A DNA stretch of 10,022 bases, taken from positions 1,689 to 11,710 of the forward strand of contig MGOD01000028.1 of NCBI GenBank assembly GCA_001795245.1. Direction: 5' to 3'. How positions within the stretch are numbered: position 1 is the first letter of the stretch; each line of letters opens with the position of its first letter. A program made the position numbers and the translations under genes. Source of the stretch: Chloroflexi bacterium RBG_16_70_13. GTDB taxonomy: Bacteria; Chloroflexota; Limnocylindria; Limnocylindrales; CSP1-4. The notes beneath the pieces are model-generated. The model saw nothing but the letters and a program-made list of their open reading frames with translations, made no database searches and was not told the DNA's origin. Of this stretch, positions 6,563-10,022 are shown piece after piece.

Positions 6563-8092
6563 GTGGAGGGCAGGGTAGCACAGGGCCGGTCCTCCACCGG
6601 GGGCTCGCGAAATGATCCGCACTGGCTCGACCTCCTCCCGTCCGCGCTCATCGGGGCCGGTCTCGTCGCCGCCGCGCTGGCCGCCTACTGGCTCCCCGGC
6701 TCGGTCCGGATCTACAACCATTTCGTGTGGCAGGCGGCCGCCTTCCTCGATGGTCAGGCCGCCATCCCGTGGCCGGTCCCGGGCAACAACTTCCAGGACT
6801 TCTACCCGCTGACCGATGCCGCTGGACGTCCGACGGGATTCGGGCTCCTGCCGTTCCCTCCGCTGCCGGCGATCGTCCTCATGCCGTTCGTCGCCGTGTG
6901 GGGGCTGGCGACCGACGAACGGGCGGTCTCGGTGGTCGTGGGCGCGATCGATGTCGGGCTGTGCTGGTGGGCGCTGGGCCGGCTGCCGGTCGATCGGCTG
7001 GTCCGGCTGGCGGTCACGATCTTCTTCGGCTTCGGCACCGTCGCCTGGTACGCGGCCGGGCTCGGCACGACCTGGTTCTTCGCCCACGTCGTCGCCCTCG
7101 CGCCGCTCCTCGCCGCCGTCGGGCTGGCCCTGGGCGGCGACCGCTCCTTCGGCGCCGACGCCGAGCCCGAGGCGCGGGCAGACCACCGCGAGCCCGAGCC
7201 CACCGACGAGACCGACGGCGATGAGGATGGACCGTCACTCGGGATCGCGATCTCGGACGCCCTGCGCGAGGCGGGGACCGAGGTCGTCGGTGCGCTCCGG
7301 GCCCCGCTCGCCTATATCGACCGGCGCCAGTTCGTCGCCGGGCTGCTGTTCGGCCTCGCCTGCACGGCGCGCCTGACGATCGTCGTCGGAGCGCCGTTCT
7401 TCATGCTCGTCGGGAGCGGCGGCTCGCTTGCCCGGCGGTCGATCTCGGCCGGCCTCGGGGCGATCATCCCGGTCGGACTCCTCCTTGCCTACAACCTCGT
7501 CACCACCGGACAGCTCTTCCACCCCGGCTACGAATACCTGTACCAGCTCGAGGCGAACGGCTACCGGGCCCTCGGCTACCACCCCGAGTGGGCCATCGAG
7601 GACGTCCGCTACCTGCCCCAGAACCTGGGGATCATGTTCCTCTCGACGCCCGCCGTCCTTCCGGCCAACGCGCCGGATGCGTTCGGCGGCATCGGGCGGG
7701 CCCTGTGCACCTTCGAGGGCGCCGTCCGCGGCCTGTTCGACCTCGAGTGTCCGATCGCGATGCCCCGCGCGATCGGGATGAGCATCCTCCTGACGAGCCC
7801 GGCCTATCTGTTCGTCCTGCCCGCCCTCTTCCAGCTTCGCCGGTCTCGCCTCGTCGCCGGCGCCGCCCTGGCGCTCGCATCGATCGCCGTCGTCAACCTC
7901 ATGCACTTCAGCCAGGGCTGGGTCCAGTTCGGCTACCGCTTCAGCAACGACTTCGTCGTCTTCGCCCTTCCCCTCGTGGCCCTCGGGATGGCGCGGCGCG
8001 GGGGCGTCGGCCTGCTCGCCGGCTGGCTCGTCGGCGCATCCGTGGCCATCAACTTCTGGGGCATGACCTGGGGGAACCTGCTCGGATGGTGA
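6563..8092 (+). CDS. Polytopic GT-C-like membrane protein, probable glycosyltransferase of unknown specificity
   Basis: A 509-residue integral membrane protein with about 10-11 helices (near 26-45, 95-115, 122-138, 147-165, 170-190, 256-283, 295-311, 405-425, 430-447, 463-476 and 482-499). I cannot assign it to a named family. The layout is typical of GT-C enzymes: one N-terminal helix, a long outer loop (about 46-94, with VRIYNHFVWQ and FYPLTDAAGRPTGFG), then FPPLPAIVLMPF, and a late WVQFGYRFSNDF (453-464). An acidic, Pro-rich stretch (192-225) separates two helix groups. An outer loop at 361-404 carries Cys382 and Cys396, a possible disulfide. The GTG start is the only nearby start in frame, but its SD is weak. 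The gene is divergent from the giant GT-C gene, with about 29 bp between starts, and overlaps the next gene by 7 nt, so the two are probably co-expressed. A flippase or polymerase is an alternative. Confidence 0.72.
   Translation: MEGRVAQGRSSTGGSRNDPHWLDLLPSALIGAGLVAAALAAYWLPGSVRIYNHFVWQAAAFLDGQAAIPWPVPGNNFQDFYPLTDAAGRPTGFGLLPFPPLPAIVLMPFVAVWGLATDERAVSVVVGAIDVGLCWWALGRLPVDRLVRLAVTIFFGFGTVAWYAAGLGTTWFFAHVVALAPLLAAVGLALGGDRSFGADAEPEARADHREPEPTDETDGDEDGPSLGIAISDALREAGTEVVGALRAPLAYIDRRQFVAGLLFGLACTARLTIVVGAPFFMLVGSGGSLARRSISAGLGAIIPVGLLLAYNLVTTGQLFHPGYEYLYQLEANGYRALGYHPEWAIEDVRYLPQNLGIMFLSTPAVLPANAPDAFGGIGRALCTFEGAVRGLFDLECPIAMPRAIGMSILLTSPAYLFVLPALFQLRRSRLVAGAALALASIAVVNLMHFSQGWVQFGYRFSNDFVVFALPLVALGMARRGGVGLLAGWLVGASVAINFWGMTWGNLLGW
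6572..6580 (-). promoter_or_regulatory. Candidate extended -10 promoter element for the giant GT-C gene
   Basis: The minus strand reads TGCTACCCT, which fits the extended -10 form TGnTAnnnT. Transcription would begin near 6565, giving a leader of about 32 nt that contains the AGGAGG and ends at the TTG start. I see no good -35 hexamer at 16-18 nt. One short motif in GC-rich DNA is weak evidence. Confidence 0.22.
8070..8076 (+). promoter_or_regulatory. Shine-Dalgarno-like site for the DUF2723 gene
   Basis: GGGGGAA lies 9 nt before ATG-8086, inside the end of the preceding gene. Together with the ATGGTGA overlap it favours ATG-8086 over the in-frame GTG at 8089 and over the longer open frame upstream, which is a shadow of the preceding gene. 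Confidence 0.4.
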
Positions 8093-9759
8093 GCTCGATC
8101 CGGGCGGCCCTCGGCCGCGGGCCGCGCCTGCCCCCGGGGGCCCTCGCCTGGCTGGCGCCGCCCGGGATCGTCATCCTGGCCGTCGTGGTCATCGCCGGTC
8201 CCGGGCTCATGCCCGGCGTCGGCTACTGGGACACCGGCGAGTTCCAGACGGTCGCGCCGGTCCTCGGGACCGCCCATCCGACCGGCTACCCGACGTACGT
8301 CATCCTTGGCTTCCTCGTCAACCTCCTGCTGACGCCGCTCGGCGAGCCGGCCTTCCGAATGAACGTCTTCTCGCTCCTGTGCGTGGCGATCGCGGCCGCG
8401 GCAGCCGTCCGCCTGACGATCCGGCTGACCGGCTCGACCCCGCTCGGGATCGGCGTCGGCCTCGCGCTGGCAACGACGCCGGTGGCCTGGAACCTCGCGA
8501 CTCACGCCGATCCGCACACCCTCCACCTGGCGCTCGTCGCGGTGCTCTTCGCGGTCCTCCTCCGCTGGGAGCACGCACGTCGCGACGCCGAGCCCGGCGC
8601 CGACCGGTGGCTCGTCGGCGCGGCCCTGGCCTTCGGCCTGTCGGCCGGAAACCATTCGCTGACCCTCCTCCTGGCCGCCCCGGTGGGCCTCTACGTCCTG
8701 AGCGTCCACCCGGGGGTCGTCCTCAGACCACGCCTGATCGCCGCCTGTGTCGCGGTCCTGGTCGGGTCGCTCGTCCTCGTCTACCTCGAGCTGCCGATCC
8801 GGGCCGGGATCCTGGGGGCCTTCCGGGCCCCACTCGTCTACGCCAGCCCGGACACCTGGGACGGCTTCTGGTACATCGCCCTCGCCGAGCAGTTCCGGGG
8901 TTCGCTCGACGACCCGCTCGGCGACGTCCCGCGCAAGCTGGGCGAGGCCTGGGCGCTCGCCGGCGCCCAGTTCGGCCTCCTCGCACCGGCGATCGTCGTG
9001 GGCCTCCTGGCCACCGCGGTGCGCCACCCGCGCTACGCCCTCCTGACCGGTTCGGCGATGGTGATCACCGTGCTCTTCAACGCGTCCTACTCGAACGCCG
9101 ACATCGGGCGCTACTACCTTGGCCCCGTCCTGTGGGCCTGGAGCTGGCTCGGCGTCCTCGGGGGGGTCATCGTCGAGCAGCTGACCGCGAGGGACCGCAT
9201 CCAGCCCGAGCCGGCCGAGGTCGGGGTTGCGGTGGCGGAGACGGACGAGGCGGTCCAGGAGACGGCCACGCCGAATGCCTCCGGCCTGCCTTCGCGCGGG
9301 CTCGGGCTCGACCGGGTCCTGCCCGGCGTCCTCGGCGCGGCGCTCGGCGTCCTCCTCCTCCTGCCGGCCGCCACCGAGTTCGAGACACGCCTCAGCGCCG
9401 CCGACCGCAGCCACGACACGTCGGCCCGGCGCTGGGCCACCGCGGCCCTGTCGCAGATCGAGGAGGGCGCGGTGGTCGTCAGCTGGTGGAGCACGTCGAC
9501 CGTGCTCTGGTATGTCACCCTCGTCGATGGCGAGCGTCCGGACCTCACGATCATCGACGATCGGACCCGCCTCGACCTTGGCTATGGAGAGGCCACCGAC
9601 GTGATCGCGCGCTTCTTCGGCAACCGGCCCGTCTACGTCATCCGGGCCAACGCCTACGACCTCGGGCTCGTCCTCGAACGGTACGTCCTCGAGCCCCTGA
9701 CCGCCGAACCGGCTGGGAACGTCTACCGCGTCGTCGGGGTCCGGGGGTCTGGCTCGTGA
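8086..9759 (+). CDS. DUF2723 / TMEM260-like membrane glycosyltransferase (GT-C)
   Basis: A 557-residue polytopic protein. After one N-terminal helix (about 24-42) comes the family signature WDTGEF (48-53, acidic D49/E52) followed by AHPTGYPTY (63-71), the outer-loop motif of DUF2723 proteins. Further family-like segments are ADPHTLHL (141-148) and LAFGLSAGNHSLTLL (181-195). Membrane helices continue to about residue 363. A Pro/Glu/Ala linker (369-406) leads to a last helix (410-427) and a soluble C-terminal domain (437-557) with GAVVVSWWSTSTVLWY and RPDLTIID, as seen in relatives. Human TMEM260 is a protein O-mannosyltransferase, so transfer of a sugar from a lipid carrier to exported proteins is the likely role; the bacterial acceptor is unknown. 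The gene overlaps its neighbours by 7 nt upstream and 4 nt (GTGA) downstream, pointing to one operon with the orphan GT-C gene and the GT2 gene. Confidence 0.8.
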   Translation: MVSSIRAALGRGPRLPPGALAWLAPPGIVILAVVVIAGPGLMPGVGYWDTGEFQTVAPVLGTAHPTGYPTYVILGFLVNLLLTPLGEPAFRMNVFSLLCVAIAAAAAVRLTIRLTGSTPLGIGVGLALATTPVAWNLATHADPHTLHLALVAVLFAVLLRWEHARRDAEPGADRWLVGAALAFGLSAGNHSLTLLLAAPVGLYVLSVHPGVVLRPRLIAACVAVLVGSLVLVYLELPIRAGILGAFRAPLVYASPDTWDGFWYIALAEQFRGSLDDPLGDVPRKLGEAWALAGAQFGLLAPAIVVGLLATAVRHPRYALLTGSAMVITVLFNASYSNADIGRYYLGPVLWAWSWLGVLGGVIVEQLTARDRIQPEPAEVGVAVAETDEAVQETATPNASGLPSRGLGLDRVLPGVLGAALGVLLLLPAATEFETRLSAADRSHDTSARRWATAALSQIEEGAVVVSWWSTSTVLWYVTLVDGERPDLTIIDDRTRLDLGYGEATDVIARFFGNRPVYVIRANAYDLGLVLERYVLEPLTAEPAGNVYRVVGVRGSGS

Positions 9760-10022
9760 CCGGGCCGGCACCGGCCCGCGTCCCGGCGCTCTCCTACTTC
9801 TTCCCGGCCCACAACGAGGAGGCCAACCTGCGCGGCCTCGTCGACGAGGCCCTGACGACACTGCCGGAGCTCGCGGAGGCGTTCGAGATCGTCATCGTCG
9901 ACGACGGCTCGCGCGACGCGACACCGCAGATCGCTGACGAGCTGGCGGCGGCCGACCGCCGGGTCCGGGCGGTCCACCACCCCCGCAACCTCGGCTACGG
10001 CGCGGCTCTCCGGTCCGGCTTC
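9756..10022 (+). CDS. Family 2 glycosyltransferase, N-terminal part (cut by window end)
   Basis: The first 89 residues are present and the window ends in frame. The start GTG overlaps the preceding TGA as GTGA. The segment has the GT-A nucleotide-sugar-binding hallmarks of GT2: PAHNEEANL (residues 18-26) and IVDDGSRDAT (52-61, with the Asp pair of the first acidic motif), then HPRNLGYGAALRSGF, which is common in the DPM1/GtrB-like branch that makes polyprenyl-phosphate sugars. The DXD and catalytic regions lie past the edge. Beside GT-C enzymes, a supplier of the lipid-linked donor is the natural role, but this is inference. A C-terminal GtrA-like or membrane extension cannot be assessed. Confidence 0.82.
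   Translation, partial: MTGPAPARVPALSYFFPAHNEEANLRGLVDEALTTLPELAEAFEIVIVDDGSRDATPQIADELAAADRRVRAVHHPRNLGYGAALRSGF

Noticed and set aside
5394..6578. Plus-strand open frame of 394 codons opposite the Gpi18-like module
   Set aside because: Highly charged repetitive composition typical of an antisense shadow; no start or SD support and no motif.
7588..8085. Longer upstream start for the DUF2723 gene (166 extra codons)
   Set aside because: The added part is an Arg/Pro-rich shadow of the preceding gene. ATG-8086 has an SD-like site and gives the expected N-terminal helix followed by WDTGEF.
7933..9861. Minus-strand open frame of 642 codons opposite the DUF2723 gene
   Set aside because: Low-complexity charged product with no recognisable domain; the plus strand encodes the DUF2723 signature here.

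Overview
This 10 kb window is very GC-rich, has GTG, TTG and ATG starts, and is packed wall to wall with genes. It looks like part of a cell-envelope glycosylation locus from a high-GC bacterium. The mix of a PimA-like GT4 enzyme, very long GT-C membrane proteins with Pro/Ala/Gly/acidic linkers, and 4-7 nt start/stop overlaps suggests Chloroflexota (Limnocylindria-type) or Actinomycetota. That placement is inference from gene style; no taxonomic marker gene is present.

Layout: (1) 2-55 (+) is the last 17 codons of an upstream gene. It overlaps by GTGA the start of (2) 52-1302 (+), a PimA-like family 4 glycosyltransferase. (3) 1299-6533 (-) is a giant membrane protein of about 1744 aa. It meets gene 2 tail to tail, and the two stop codons share one CTAG palindrome. 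It joins a Gpi18-like GT-C module, a disordered linker and a protein O-mannosyltransferase (PMT, GT39) module. A seven-repeat beta-propeller-like domain is inserted into the first outer loop of the PMT module. (4) 6563-8092 (+) starts about 30 bp away, divergently, and encodes an orphan polytopic GT-C-like protein. It is coupled by a 7-nt overlap to (5) 8086-9759 (+), a DUF2723/TMEM260-like membrane glycosyltransferase. A GTGA overlap then leads to (6) 9756 to the window end (+), the N-terminus of a family 2 glycosyltransferase resembling polyprenyl-phosphate sugar synthases.

Working model (inference): the GT2 enzyme loads a sugar, perhaps mannose, onto a polyprenyl-phosphate carrier. The GT-C enzymes then use that carrier outside the membrane to modify proteins or envelope glycans, while the GT4 enzyme works on the cytoplasmic face with a nucleotide-sugar donor. 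The most unusual object is gene 3: two GT-C glycosyltransferases on one chain, with a propeller placed next to the PMT catalytic Asp-Glu.

I see no RNA genes, mobile elements, CRISPR arrays or long repeats. No stretch over 300 bases lacks a gene.
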